A stretch of DNA of 64,000 nucleotides from NCBI RefSeq assembly GCF_014127285.1, contig NZ_CP059901.1:4126081-4190080 (forward strand). Direction: 5' to 3'. A program made the translations under genes and the position numbers. The notes beneath the pieces were generated by a model that saw only the letters and a list, made by a program, of their open reading frames with translations, did no database searches and was not told the DNA's origin. The number at the start of each line of letters is the position of its first letter. Position 1 is the first letter of the stretch. Shown one piece after another: positions 7,162 to 16,830 of this stretch. Origin of the DNA: Mumia sp. ZJ1417 (GTDB taxonomy: Bacteria > Actinomycetota > Actinomycetes > Propionibacteriales > Nocardioidaceae).

Positions 7162-8006
7162 GCGAGCGCGCTGCGCAGGTCGTCGACCGCGGCTGGGAGC
7201 TCGTCGAGCTTCTCGGCCGCCTCGACCTTGGCGCGCGCGGCCGGGCCGTCGCTGACGCCGCCTGCCGCCTCGTACGCCCGGGCGAACGCGAGCAGGTCCC
7301 GGACGTCGCCGAGGAGGTCGTGGATCTGCTCGGCGCTCACCGCCAGCGCATCTGCCTTGGCACCGAAGAGTCCGACCGGGGGGCGAGTGACGGACTCGAC
7401 CGCATAGCGCAGGCGTCGCGCCGCCTTGCGCAGCTCGTGCAACGCGACGTCATCACCGGGACCCGAGGTCGCCGCCGCGGCTCGACGCAGCACCCTGTCG
7501 CCCTCCTTGACGATCCTGCGACGCACGCCGCGCTTCGTACGACGCGACGCCTTCGCGGTCCGAGGGGGCGCGTCGAGGAAGGCCGCGAGATCCGCCCGAC
7601 GGTCCCTCGCCTCGACACTCACCCCGCGGCGTGCGACCGCACGGTGGGCGTCGCGGTACGCGGTGCGGAGCTCGTCGAGCATCCGGGCGCCAGCGGCGTC
7701 GTCGTCGTCGTCGTCGAGGAACCGCTCGGCCACCGCGATCCTCACCTCGAGGTCGCGTGCCTCGCCGAGCTCGCGTCCCCAGTCCCGGTAGGTGCGGTGC
7801 AGGCGGCGGACCGTGTCGGCGTCGAAGAACGGCCGGTACGCCGCAAGCGTGCTGCGTAGCCGCCGTACGGCCTTGCGGTGCGCGTGAACGCCGTCGGGCT
7901 GGTCGAGCACGGCCAGGCCGAGCGTCGCGTCGAGCTGGTCGGCGATCGCGTCGAGACTGCGGGCAACCGCGTCACCCGCGTCGTCAGGGTGATCGTCTCC
8001 GCTCAC
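7149..8006 (-). CDS. CHAD domain protein
   Basis: This 285-residue helical protein has two CHAD half-repeats with the typical basic signatures: VHAHRKAVRRLRSTLAAYRPFF near residue 40 and LHELRKAARRLRYAVESV near residue 195. A run of six aspartates lies near residue 99. CHAD domains bind polyphosphate through conserved histidines and basic residues and are often associated with polyphosphate granules. No CYTH domain is fused or adjacent. It is convergent with, and slightly overlaps, the MFS gene. Confidence 0.88.
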   Translation of the reverse strand: MSGDDHPDDAGDAVARSLDAIADQLDATLGLAVLDQPDGVHAHRKAVRRLRSTLAAYRPFFDADTVRRLHRTYRDWGRELGEARDLEVRIAVAERFLDDDDDDAAGARMLDELRTAYRDAHRAVARRGVSVEARDRRADLAAFLDAPPRTAKASRRTKRGVRRRIVKEGDRVLRRAAAATSGPGDDVALHELRKAARRLRYAVESVTRPPVGLFGAKADALAVSAEQIHDLLGDVRDLLAFARAYEAAGGVSDGPAARAKVEAAEKLDELPAAVDDLRSALAQFR

Positions 8007-8015
8007 GGTGCTCCC

Positions 8016-9122
8016 TCAGCCGTTCTGCCCGCGCGCCGCGACGGTCCACGTCGCCACCTCTCCATCGTCGCGGACGTGAACCCGATCGGCGAGGTTGATC
8101 GCGGTGCACACGTGGTTCGGGAGAACCGCGACCCGGTCGCCGACCGCCGGGACGTCCGCCGGGTCCGCGCCGCTCACGTCGACCACGCCGTGGTGCTCCC
8201 AGATCCGGTCGATGCGCGCGCCGGGGACTCCGAGCAGCACTCCGTGCCCGTTGACGTACGGCGGCCGGTCGGCGGCGAGGGTCTTGGAGCCTGCATCGAG
8301 GACGAGGCGATCCGGCGCGGGCGCGCTCACCACCGTGGTGATCACCGCGAGCGCGACCTCGTCCGGGCCGGCCGTCCCCAGTGCGACCTGCTGCGCGTCC
8401 TGGAACGCGTACACACCCGGCCGCGTCTCGGTGACGACCTCTACGTCGGTCGCCTCGTACGACGGAGTCGCCCCGCCGCTGCGGATCTCGCACGGCAGTC
8501 CCTCTGCGGCGAACGCGTCGGCGGCACGCGACAGCGCACTCGCCTCGTCAGCTGCGGCGGGCGCGCCTGCGCCGAGCGCGTACCCCTGACCAGGGAAGGT
8601 GAACACCCCGCCGACCCTCAGACCACGCTCGGTGGCGTGCGCCGCGAGCAGGCCGGCTTCCTCGGGCACGACACCCGTACGACGCAGCCCGCACTCGACC
8701 TCGACCAGGACCGAGAGGCGCGGGTGGTCCGCGAGGCCGTGGCGAACGAGGGCGTCGATGCCGTCACGCGAGTCGACGCCGAGGATGACCGTCGCTGCGT
8801 CGAGCAGCCGCCGCAGCCGGTCCGCGAGATCGTCCGTCGCAAGGACCGGGTACGCGACGAACAGGTCGTCGAACCCGGCCTTCGCGAAGCACTCCGCCTC
8901 CCCAACGGTCGCGAGCGTCAGGCCACGCGCTCCGGCCGCGACCTGCAGCCGCGCGATCTCCGGGATCTTATGGGTCTTCACGTGAGGACGCAGCCGCAGA
9001 CCGCGGTCGTCGCAGAGCGCCTGCGCGCGGGCGAGGTTGCGTCGCAGCGTCGGGAGGTCGACCGCAAGGAACGGTGTCGCGATCCCCTGCCAACGATCCG
9101 GTGACCAGCGTTCCTCGCTCAT
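8016..9122 (-). CDS. PLP-dependent D-threonine aldolase/D-serine dehydratase-like protein
   Basis: The 368-residue protein has a fold-type III (alanine racemase-like) barrel at the N-terminus, with the pyridoxal lysine in RPHVKTHKIPEIA (about K49). The D-serine dehydratase-like C-terminal domain follows, with SGGATPSYEA and a terminal HVCTAINLAD segment typical of the DSD1/DTA family. It should act on a D-amino acid in the cytosol by aldol cleavage or dehydration. The usual metal-site residues near the C-terminus seem present (PNHVC). The start at 9122 was chosen because the upstream extension is unrelated. It lies 9 nt upstream of the CHAD gene on the same strand. Confidence 0.82.
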   Translation of the reverse strand: MSEERWSPDRWQGIATPFLAVDLPTLRRNLARAQALCDDRGLRLRPHVKTHKIPEIARLQVAAGARGLTLATVGEAECFAKAGFDDLFVAYPVLATDDLADRLRRLLDAATVILGVDSRDGIDALVRHGLADHPRLSVLVEVECGLRRTGVVPEEAGLLAAHATERGLRVGGVFTFPGQGYALGAGAPAAADEASALSRAADAFAAEGLPCEIRSGGATPSYEATDVEVVTETRPGVYAFQDAQQVALGTAGPDEVALAVITTVVSAPAPDRLVLDAGSKTLAADRPPYVNGHGVLLGVPGARIDRIWEHHGVVDVSGADPADVPAVGDRVAVLPNHVCTAINLADRVHVRDDGEVATWTVAARGQNG

Positions 9123-9188
9123 GGCCGTCAGCCTAGGCCCGTCAGGAATCGAGAAGCACGCCGTCTGGCCCACGCCTAGCGTGACGTC

Positions 9189-9434
9189 ATGTGCATGAGG
9201 ATGAACGCCCTTCCGGCTCACGACCGGCCCGAACGCCTCGACGACCTCGTACGGCTTCGCCGTGTCCGTGACCGGCTCGAGCGGGAATACGCCCAGCCGT
9301 TGAACGTCATGGCACTCGCCGCCGGTGCCCGCATGTCGACGGGCCAGCTCATTCGGCAGTTCGAGCGCGCCTACGGCGAGCCGCCGTACGCCTATCTGCG
9401 GGCACGGCGCCTCGAGCGCGCCCTCGCTGCCTGA
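9189..9434 (+). pseudogene. Truncated AraC-family regulator
   Basis: Only 81 residues remain. DLVRLRRVRDRLEREYAQPLNVMALAAGARMSTGQLIRQFERAYGEPPYAYLRARRLERA is the first helix-turn-helix and linker of an AraC-type DNA-binding domain. It ends at RLERALAA with a stop where the second helix-turn-helix (usually LLR, then VCFAVGCSSLGTFSTRF) should begin. In related genomes such a regulator normally precedes a VOC-family gene, which is present here on the opposite strand. The remnant may fold, but it lacks half of the DNA-contacting domain. Confidence 0.7.
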
Positions 9435-9469
9435 CCCTGGAGTTTGCCGCGCCAGCTCGCGAGGGCCGG

Positions 9470-9931
9470 TCAGTCCAGGCAGAACTCGTTGCCCTCCGGG
9501 TCGGCCATCATGACGTGCCCGGCCTCCAACGGCGGCGCGGGCTCGAAGCGGCGCAGGCGGGTCGCCCCCAAGGCGACGAGCCGCTCGCACTCGGCCTCCA
9601 ACGCGTCCATCCGCGCGTCTCCCTCCAGCCCAGGAGCCGCACGGACGTCGAGGTGGAGGCGGTTCTTGGAGGCCTTGTCCTCCGGCACCTGCTGGAAGAA
9701 CACCCTCGGGCCCTTGCCGTCGGGATCCTCGATGGCAGAGCGCGAGTTGCGCGCCTCCTCAGGGACACCGATCTGCGCGAGGAAGTCGTCCCACGCAGCG
9801 AGCGGATCGTCGCCCTCTGGGACGTCGACGCCGGGCGGGCCGGGGTGGACGTATCCCAGGACGTCACGCCAGAAGGTCGACAGCGCCCTGGGATCGTGCG
9901 CATCGAAGGTCACTTGGAATTCGCGGCTCAT
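9470..9931 (-). CDS. VOC-family (glyoxalase-like) protein
   Basis: The 153-residue protein has two VOC beta-alpha-beta-beta-beta modules: FQVTFDAHDPRALSTFWRDVLGY at the N-terminus, and NRLHLDVRA with a terminal HVMMADPEGNEFCLD. The paired metal-ligand positions His and Glu are recognisable. The start MSREFQV at 9931 is the family start; the upstream frame is out of family. The substrate is unknown. It is convergent with the broken AraC gene. Confidence 0.8.
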   Translation of the reverse strand: MSREFQVTFDAHDPRALSTFWRDVLGYVHPGPPGVDVPEGDDPLAAWDDFLAQIGVPEEARNSRSAIEDPDGKGPRVFFQQVPEDKASKNRLHLDVRAAPGLEGDARMDALEAECERLVALGATRLRRFEPAPPLEAGHVMMADPEGNEFCLD

Positions 9932-9995
9932 CGCTGGCTCCGTTCGTCGGCATGTCGCACGCCACTCTGGCACGGCCAACCGACAGAAGCCGGTG

Positions 9996-10121
9996 TCAGC
10001 AAGCGATCTCCTTCACCTCGCCGCGAGACAGGTGGAGCCCCGCGGGCAGCACGTGCAGCACCGCGAGGCAGAGCGCGGCGAGCGCCAGCGTCATTGGGAT
10101 CGTGTCGACCCACCCCATCAT
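9996..10121 (-). CDS. Possible small hydrophobic protein (41 residues)
   Basis: A short frame starts with two ATGs and reads MMGWVDTIPMTLALAALC, then LAVLHVLPAGLHLSRGEVKEIAC. It contains one hydrophobic segment and sits between two minus-strand genes. There is no clear ribosome site and no family is recognised. It may be the tail of a decayed gene. Confidence 0.25.
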   Translation of the reverse strand: MMGWVDTIPMTLALAALCLAVLHVLPAGLHLSRGEVKEIAC

Positions 10122-10145
10122 CGGCAGACCCGCACGCCATGGTCG

Positions 10146-10607
10146 TCAGCTTGCCGCGCGCTTCACGAGCTGCTCGATCTTCTCCGCGTCGGCGTCGGTG
10201 ATCTCGGTCAGCGCGTACGACGTGGACCACATGCTGCCCTCGTCGAGCGTGGCAGACTCCTCGAACCCGAGCGTCGCGTACCTGCCGTCGAACTTCTCCG
10301 CGGCCTTGAAGAAGCAGACCACCTTGCCAATCTCGTCGGTGTAGGCCGGCATCCCGTACCAGGTCTTGGCGCCCAGCTGAGGCGCGACGCGAGAGACGAT
10401 CGCGTGGATGCGCTCGGCCATCACACGGTCGGAGTCGCCCATCTCGGCGATCTTCGTGAGCACGGCCTTGAGGTTGTCGGCCTTCTTCTTGCCGCCTCGC
10501 CCCTCCGCCTTCAGCTCCTCGGCGCGCTCCTTCATCGCGGCGCGCTCGTCGTCTGTGAAGCCGACGCCGGTCGATTCCTTCTGGCCGGCCTTCTTGGTGG
10601 TGGTCAT
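10146..10607 (-). CDS. DUF1801 domain protein (YdhG-like)
   Basis: The protein has 153 residues. The C-terminal two thirds (IHAIVSRVAPQLGAKTWYGMPAYTDEIGKVVCFFKAAEKFDGRYATLGFEES) is a DUF1801 domain, a small fold related to YdhG and frataxin-like iron chaperones. The first 50 residues are Lys/Glu-rich and low complexity (KKAGQKES, then MKERAEELKAEGRGGKKK). The start is MTTTKKAG at 10607. Function is unknown; iron-chaperone annotation of relatives is weak. Confidence 0.8.
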   Translation of the reverse strand: MTTTKKAGQKESTGVGFTDDERAAMKERAEELKAEGRGGKKKADNLKAVLTKIAEMGDSDRVMAERIHAIVSRVAPQLGAKTWYGMPAYTDEIGKVVCFFKAAEKFDGRYATLGFEESATLDEGSMWSTSYALTEITDADAEKIEQLVKRAAS

Positions 10608-10792
10608 CGGATGCTCCTCGTGGTCTCGGTCGACGTGGTGTCGTCGTGCTCGCCACGATGCCGGAGCCGCACGAGGGACGCTTCTCGATTCGTGATCGAT
10701 GCGCGGGCTGCGCGTCGGTGAGCTAGCGTCCACACGAGCGCGACGGGTGGACGCTGGGCCACCGACGTGCGTGAACGCCGACGGGAGTGCGC

Positions 10793-11221
10793 ATGACGAA
10801 CGAACCGACCCGGTCCGCAGCCGACGATCCCGGACCCTTCTTCCACGGAACGAAGGCCGAACTGCAGCCCGACGACCTGCTCGCTCCTGGCTACGGCTCC
10901 AACTACGGCGAGCGGCAGAAGGCGAACTTCATCTACATGACCGCGACCTTGGACGCCGCCACCTGGGGAGCCGAGCTGGCCGTGGGCAACGGGCCCGGGA
11001 GGATCTACGAGGTCGTCCCGACGGGGCCCTTCGAGGACGATCCCAACCTGACCGATCAGCGGTTCCCGGGCAACCCGACGCGGTCGTACCGCACGCGAGA
11101 GCCGCTGCGCGTCGTCGGCGAGGTCGAGGACTGGACGCCGCACTCTGCTGAGGAGCTCCAGCACATGCGGGACCACCTCGCCGAGCTTGAGCGGCAGGGC
11201 ATCGAGGCCATCAACGAGTGA
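10793..11221 (+). CDS. arr: NAD-dependent rifampin ADP-ribosyltransferase
   Basis: The 142-residue protein matches Arr enzymes along its whole length: FFHGTKAELQPDDLLAPGYGSNYGERQKANFIYMTATLDAATWGAELA, then GRIYEVVPTGPFEDDPNLTDQRFPGNPTRSYRTREPLRVVGEVEDW. These enzymes transfer ADP-ribose from NAD to the hydroxyl of the rifamycin ansa bridge and inactivate the drug. The conserved His in FFHGT and the YxxxxD/E-type positions are present, so it is probably active. The start ATG 10793 has GGGAG 5 nt upstream; GTG 10787 in frame overlaps that site. It stands alone, with no mobile element beside it. No rifamycin-associated promoter element was recognised. Confidence 0.92.
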   Translation: MTNEPTRSAADDPGPFFHGTKAELQPDDLLAPGYGSNYGERQKANFIYMTATLDAATWGAELAVGNGPGRIYEVVPTGPFEDDPNLTDQRFPGNPTRSYRTREPLRVVGEVEDWTPHSAEELQHMRDHLAELERQGIEAINE

Positions 11222-11550
11222 AGCCGTCCAGGGAACGCGCGCGTTCTCCGCACTCTCGCCGCCGACCGAGACCGACGTCGACGAGCATGAGGGTGGTCGA
11301 CTCGTTGTCGGCACCGTCGTTCGTGGACACAGCCGCCAGCCGGTCATCCGGAGACCACTCCGCCATCGCCAGGTCGCGTGATGCCTCGATGCCGTCCGTC
11401 AGGTCTCGGCGATGTTGACAACCCCTGGAAGGGCAACCTCTGATGCGACGACCCGGGTGCAGCAAGGCCGTCAATCCCTGAGCGATGACTCGGGCCCGCT
11501 GGCGCAGTCGAACTGGGAAGGGAGCAGGTTCAGAGGGAGGACTCTCGGCG
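11222..11550. other. Gene-poor interval with a possible propeller-protein fragment
   Basis: No intact gene is recognised between arr and the YjbR gene. On the minus strand about 11290-11400 reads DGIEASRDLAMAEWSPDDRLAAVSTNDGADN, continuing STTLMLVDV. The WSPDDRLAAVS part resembles a WD40/TolB-type blade and may be a decayed fragment. The rest shows no feature. Confidence 0.3.
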
Positions 11551-11910
11551 ATGGCGGTGATCGAGGACGTCCGGCCGCTCGGCAGCGCGCTCGAGCGCTC
11601 GTACGAGGTGTACGTACGAGGCCGGCTGAAGTTCCGCGTGAAGCAGATCGTCTATGTGGCGTTCTCCCTCGACGAGACCGTGATGGAGTTCGCATTCCCC
11701 AAGGAGGAGCGGGCCGCTCTCGTCGCGAGCGAGCCGCGCAAGTTCCAGCTGCCGGTGCAGTCGGACATGCGGTTCAACTGGGTCCGCTCCGACCTTGCGG
11801 CACTAGACCGGGCTGAGGCCCGCGAGCTCGTCGTCGACGCCTGGCGCATGGTCGTACCCCAGAAGCTGTCCCGCGCGTACGACCTCACCCATCCCGACGG
11901 CCCGGGGTGA
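11551..11910 (+). CDS. MmcQ/YjbR-family protein
   Basis: The 119-residue single-domain protein has the MmcQ/YjbR order: RGRLKFRVKQIVYVAFSLDETVMEFAFPKEERAALVASEPRKF, then FNWVRSDLAALDRAEARELVVDAWRMVVPQKLSRAY. These small CyaY-like folds are often called DNA-binding, but their function is not established. The start is ATG 11551. It is convergent with dnaB. Confidence 0.75.
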   Translation: MAVIEDVRPLGSALERSYEVYVRGRLKFRVKQIVYVAFSLDETVMEFAFPKEERAALVASEPRKFQLPVQSDMRFNWVRSDLAALDRAEARELVVDAWRMVVPQKLSRAYDLTHPDGPG

Positions 11911-11946
11911 CGGACCGCCCGGGCCCAGGGCGTGCGGTGAGCTGGC

Positions 11947-13335
<1,389 letters not shown>

Positions 13336-13761
13336 CCGCGCCACTCCTCCACGCTCGACCCCGATTGCGACACCCCACGCCCCCACAACGGCACGCCGTG
13401 AATCACAGGTCTGTCATTCACGCTTCGAGCGTACGGGGGACCACCGACGAAGCTTCGAGAGCCATCCCGGACCCGCACCAGGAGGTTCGAAAACATCCGT
13501 CGAACGAGAAGCAAACTACGCGCATCGCGATGCCGGCTGCCAGTCGTGTGCGGCTGTGGATGCACAGCCTTTGTGGATCGCGACGACATTTGTGTGGATA
13601 ACCAGGGGAAGACATGTGCACAGGCTGTGGGTATCCGTGTGGATTACCCCACGAGGTTCTCCACACCTGTGGGCTGACCTGGGGAAACACTGTCCCCCGC
13701 GTGTGGATCGAAACTCCCCCACGGGCGTGTCCGTCCGACTTGCACACAGCATGGAAGCCTT
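13336..13761. other. Intergenic region upstream of dnaB rich in DnaA-box-like words
   Basis: This 426-bp stretch has no gene. Between 13554 and 13710 it holds repeated TGTGGAT-type words: TTGTGGATC 13571, TGTGGATAA 13593, TGTGGATTA 13638, TGTGGATCG 13702, the weaker CTGTGGATG 13554 and CTGTGGGTA 13625, and an inverted copy near 13657-13666. They resemble the DnaA box (TTGTGGATAA or its complement) at a far higher density than elsewhere in the window. It is locally more AT-rich than its neighbours. It could be a DnaA-regulated dnaB promoter or a DnaA-titrating site. Confidence 0.5.
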
Positions 13762-14256
13762 CTAATCTGCGCGCCCGTGGCCGTCGCGAAAGGCCTCCCA
13801 GCGCGCGAGCATCCCCGGGATCTCCTGGGCCATGAACGCGAAGAACATGGCCCCGAGCTCGAGCGGCGCGCCGTGGTCCTCGTGCTCGTCGCCGAGGTCC
13901 TTCGCTGCCTGCTCGAGACTCTCGTACCAGCGGACCAGGATCGCCTGCCGCCGCGCGATCATCGACTCCCACGGATCGCCTGGCGGGAGCCGGTAGTGGT
14001 GACGTCGATCGCTTCCACGATGGCGCTCGAGCATCCCAAGGCCGATCAGATAGTTGACCGCACCCGAGATCGCCGCGGGGCTCGCGCCGGTCGCCTCCGC
14101 GAGCTCGGCCGCGGTATAGCTGCGCTGCCCGAGCCCCAGGACGTACGCGAACGTCCGCGCCGGCATCGGAGGCACGCCGGAGTCGCGCAGGATCGCGGAG
14201 AACCTCTCCACGAAGTCCTCGAGGGCATCGCTCGCCACCGGGCCCACCTCCGTCAC
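13762..14256 (-). CDS. GbsR/MarR-type regulator
   Basis: The 164-residue protein has a winged helix: LEDFVERFSAILRDSGVPPMPARTFAYVLGLGQRSYTAAELAEATGASPAAISGAVNYLIGLGMLERHRGSDRRHHYRL. This is typical of GbsR/MarR proteins next to ABC-type drug exporters. It is divergent from the exporter genes that begin at 14320, with an inverted repeat between them, and probably represses them. The C-terminal helical part has no recognised ligand domain. Confidence 0.82.
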   Translation of the reverse strand: MTEVGPVASDALEDFVERFSAILRDSGVPPMPARTFAYVLGLGQRSYTAAELAEATGASPAAISGAVNYLIGLGMLERHRGSDRRHHYRLPPGDPWESMIARRQAILVRWYESLEQAAKDLGDEHEDHGAPLELGAMFFAFMAQEIPGMLARWEAFRDGHGRAD

Positions 14257-14285
14257 TTTGCGTCCGCCTGCCCCACTTTACCCTT

Positions 14286-14306
14286 CACATAATTCTGAAT
14301 CATGTG
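14286..14306. promoter_or_regulatory. 21-bp imperfect palindrome, probable GbsR/MarR operator
   Basis: CACATxATTC and its complement GAATxATGTG meet around a central T; 9 of 10 positions pair. It lies in the divergent interval between the regulator and the ABC operon. Because it covers the ATG at 14302, it favours the downstream GTG 14320 as the true start of the ATPase gene. Confidence 0.6.
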
Positions 14307-14319
14307 TAGCGTCGGTCGA

Positions 14320-15240
14320 GTGAACCACGCGATCGAGATCGCCGGGCTCCAGAAGAGCTTCGGCACCACGCGCGCCCTCGATGGGCTCGACCTCACGGTG
14401 ACCACCGGCGAGGTCCACGGCTTCCTCGGCCCGAACGGTGCCGGGAAGTCCACGACCATCCGCGTCCTGCTCGGCCTGCTGCGACAGGACGGCGGCACCG
14501 TCCGTCTCCTCGGCGGCGACCCGTGGTCCGAGGCGACCGCGCTGCACCGACGCCTCGCGTACGTCCCCGGCGACGTGACCCTGTGGCCCAACCTCTCCGG
14601 CGGCGAGGTCATCGACCTCTTCGGTCGACTCCGCGGCGGCGTCGACCCCGCACGGCGCGACGACCTCATCGAGCGCTTCAAGCTCGACCCGACCAAGCGC
14701 GGCCGCACCTACTCCAAGGGGAACCGCCAGAAGGTCGCCCTCGTGGCAGGGCTCGCTGCCGACACCGAGCTGCTTCTCCTCGACGAGCCCACCTCCGGGC
14801 TCGACCCGCTGATGGACGAGGTGTTCCGCGAGGCCGTGCAGGAGGTCCGCGAGCAGGGCCGCACGGTCCTGCTGTCGAGCCACATCCTCGGCGAGGTCGA
14901 GGCGCTGTGCGACCGCGTCACGATCATCCGCGAGGGCCGTACGGTCGAGTCCGGCACCCTCGCCGAGATGCGCCACCTCACCCGTACCTCGATCGACGTC
15001 ACCACATCCCGCCCGGTCGACGGGCTCGACACCCTCGGCGGGATCCACGACCTCGTCGTCGACGCCGACGGCACCCGGGCACGCTTCGAGGTCGACACCG
15101 TACGGATCGGCGACACCCTCACCTACCTCGGCACCTACGGCGTCACGGCGCTCACGAGCACGCCACCGACGCTCGAGGAGCTGTTCCTGCGCCACTACGG
15201 CGACGAGATCGGCGCGCGCGATGCGGAGCCGGTGGCGTGA
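14320..15240 (+). CDS. ABC transporter ATP-binding protein
   Basis: The 306-residue nucleotide-binding protein has Walker [10 protein letters not shown], Walker [14 protein letters not shown], an H-loop in [14 protein letters not shown] and a non-canonical signature [11 protein letters not shown] in place of LSGGQ. This is typical of the drug-export group paired with ABC-2 permeases. The extra C-terminal region (about 215-306) is the accessory domain of DrrA-like ATPases. The start GTG 14320 is preferred to ATG 14302, which lies inside the palindrome. Its stop overlaps the permease start (GTGA), so the two are translated together. Confidence 0.9.
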   Translation: MNHAIEIAGLQKSFGTTRALDGLDLTVTTGEVHGFLGPNGAGKSTTIRVLLGLLRQDGGTVRLLGGDPWSEATALHRRLAYVPGDVTLWPNLSGGEVIDLFGRLRGGVDPARRDDLIERFKLDPTKRGRTYSKGNRQKVALVAGLAADTELLLLDEPTSGLDPLMDEVFREAVQEVREQGRTVLLSSHILGEVEALCDRVTIIREGRTVESGTLAEMRHLTRTSIDVTTSRPVDGLDTLGGIHDLVVDADGTRARFEVDTVRIGDTLTYLGTYGVTALTSTPPTLEELFLRHYGDEIGARDAEPVA

Positions 15241-16826
15241 GGGACTCCTTCGCCGGGACCGCCACGCTGGTCCGGTTCGCACTGCGCCGTTCACGGTTCG
15301 CGCTGCTGTGGTGGATCGTCGGCATCACCGCGCTCTATCCCATCCAAGCCCTCGCGCTCGAGGCCAGCTACCCGACGCAGGCCGATCTCGACCAGCTCGC
15401 CGCGAGCCTCTCCGGGAACGCCGCGATCATCGCCATGGCCGGGCCCGAGTACGCCCTCGACACGATCGGCGGACAGACCGCGTGGCAGACGTCGGCCTTC
15501 GGCGCGATCCTCGCCGGGCTGATGAGCACCTTCCTGATCGTGCGCCAGACGCGGGCCGGCGAGGAGAACGGAGCGGACGAGCTCATCCGTGCCGGCGTCG
15601 TGGGCCGCTCCGCCACCAACGCCGCGGCGGTCATCGTCACCACCGCCGCCAACCTCGTGCTCGTCGTCGCGATCGCACTGCTCCTGATCTCCTGCGGGCT
15701 CCCCGCCGAAGGATCCTGGGCTCTGGGATGCGCCTGCGGGTTCACCGGGATGGTGTTCATGGGGCTCGCGCTGATCTTCGCCCAGGTCAGCAGCACGACC
15801 CGTGGTGCGTGGGGAATGAGCGGCGCGGCGATCGGAGTGGCGTACGCGCTGAGAGCCGCCGGCGACGTCGGCGAGAACGCCCTGACGTGGCTCTCCCCGA
15901 TCGGCTGGGGCCAGCAGGTGCGGGCGTACGCCGACGAACGGTGGTGGCCCGCGCTGCTGCTGCTCGGCACGACTGTCCTGTCTGTCGCCGTCGCCCGCAT
16001 GCTCCACCTCCGTCGCGACTTCGGAGCGGGACTCGTCGCTCCTCGCCGTGGCCCGGCGACGCGCGACTGGCGAGGCGGGGCGTACGAGCTCGCGTGGCGG
16101 CTCCAACGTCCGACCGTGATCGGTTGGCTGGTCGGGCTCGCGTTCGGCGGCGCCGCGTACGGCACCATCGGCAACGATGTCGGCGACCTCGTCGGCGACA
16201 GCGACCTGTCCGGGTCGCTGACCGGCGGCCAGACGAGCGGCGAGGCCATGACCGACGGCTTCTACGGCAGCGCGATGCTCATGCTCGCCATCATCACCGC
16301 CGCGTTCGCTGTCGCGGTCATCCTGCGCGCCCGTGGAGAGGAGACGTCCGGCCGGGCCGAGCCACTGCTCGCGACGGCCCTGCACCGCAGGACGTACCTC
16401 GCGAGCCATGTCGCGCTCGCCGTGCTCGCCTCCACCGTGGGCGTCGCACTCGCCGGCGCGGCGACCGGGTGGATGTACGGCGTGGTGTCGGGGTCGTACG
16501 ACAGGATCGGCCAGCTCACCGGGGCCGGGCTCACGTACGCGCCCGCGATCTGGGTAATGATCGGCGTCACCGTGGTCCTTGTCGGCTTCCTCCCGCGCCT
16601 CGCATCGTGGGGCTGGCTGGCCATCGGGTTCGCGGCCGTCGTGATGTTCTTCGGGCCACTGCTGAAGTTCCCCGACTGGCTCATGAACGTCTCGCCGTTC
16701 ACCCACCTCGCGCTCGTACCGCTCGATGACGTCGCGTGGGCGCCGATCCTGTGGCTCACCGGGATCGCGGTGACGCTCGTGGCAGCAGGGTTCCTCGGGT
16801 TCCGTCGAAGGGACGTGGTCAACTAG
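15237..16826 (+). CDS. ABC-2 type exporter permease, 12-helix
   Basis: The protein is about 529 residues with roughly twelve membrane segments in two halves (first near residues 20-40, last near 500-525). It resembles the single-chain permeases of actinomycete antibiotic/multidrug exporters of the TipT/ABC-2 kind. It overlaps the ATPase gene by 4 nt (GTGA) and will form one transporter with it. The substrate is unknown. Control by the divergent GbsR-type gene suggests a toxic compound or drug. Confidence 0.85.
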   Translation: MRDSFAGTATLVRFALRRSRFALLWWIVGITALYPIQALALEASYPTQADLDQLAASLSGNAAIIAMAGPEYALDTIGGQTAWQTSAFGAILAGLMSTFLIVRQTRAGEENGADELIRAGVVGRSATNAAAVIVTTAANLVLVVAIALLLISCGLPAEGSWALGCACGFTGMVFMGLALIFAQVSSTTRGAWGMSGAAIGVAYALRAAGDVGENALTWLSPIGWGQQVRAYADERWWPALLLLGTTVLSVAVARMLHLRRDFGAGLVAPRRGPATRDWRGGAYELAWRLQRPTVIGWLVGLAFGGAAYGTIGNDVGDLVGDSDLSGSLTGGQTSGEAMTDGFYGSAMLMLAIITAAFAVAVILRARGEETSGRAEPLLATALHRRTYLASHVALAVLASTVGVALAGAATGWMYGVVSGSYDRIGQLTGAGLTYAPAIWVMIGVTVVLVGFLPRLASWGWLAIGFAAVVMFFGPLLKFPDWLMNVSPFTHLALVPLDDVAWAPILWLTGIAVTLVAAGFLGFRRRDVVN

Positions 16827-16830
16827 CCCG

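Noticed and set aside
11900..11924. GCCCGGG/CCCGGGC hairpin between yjbR-type gene and dnaB
   Set aside because: A 7-bp stem with an 11-nt loop and no tail is too weak in a 70% GC genome to call a terminator.
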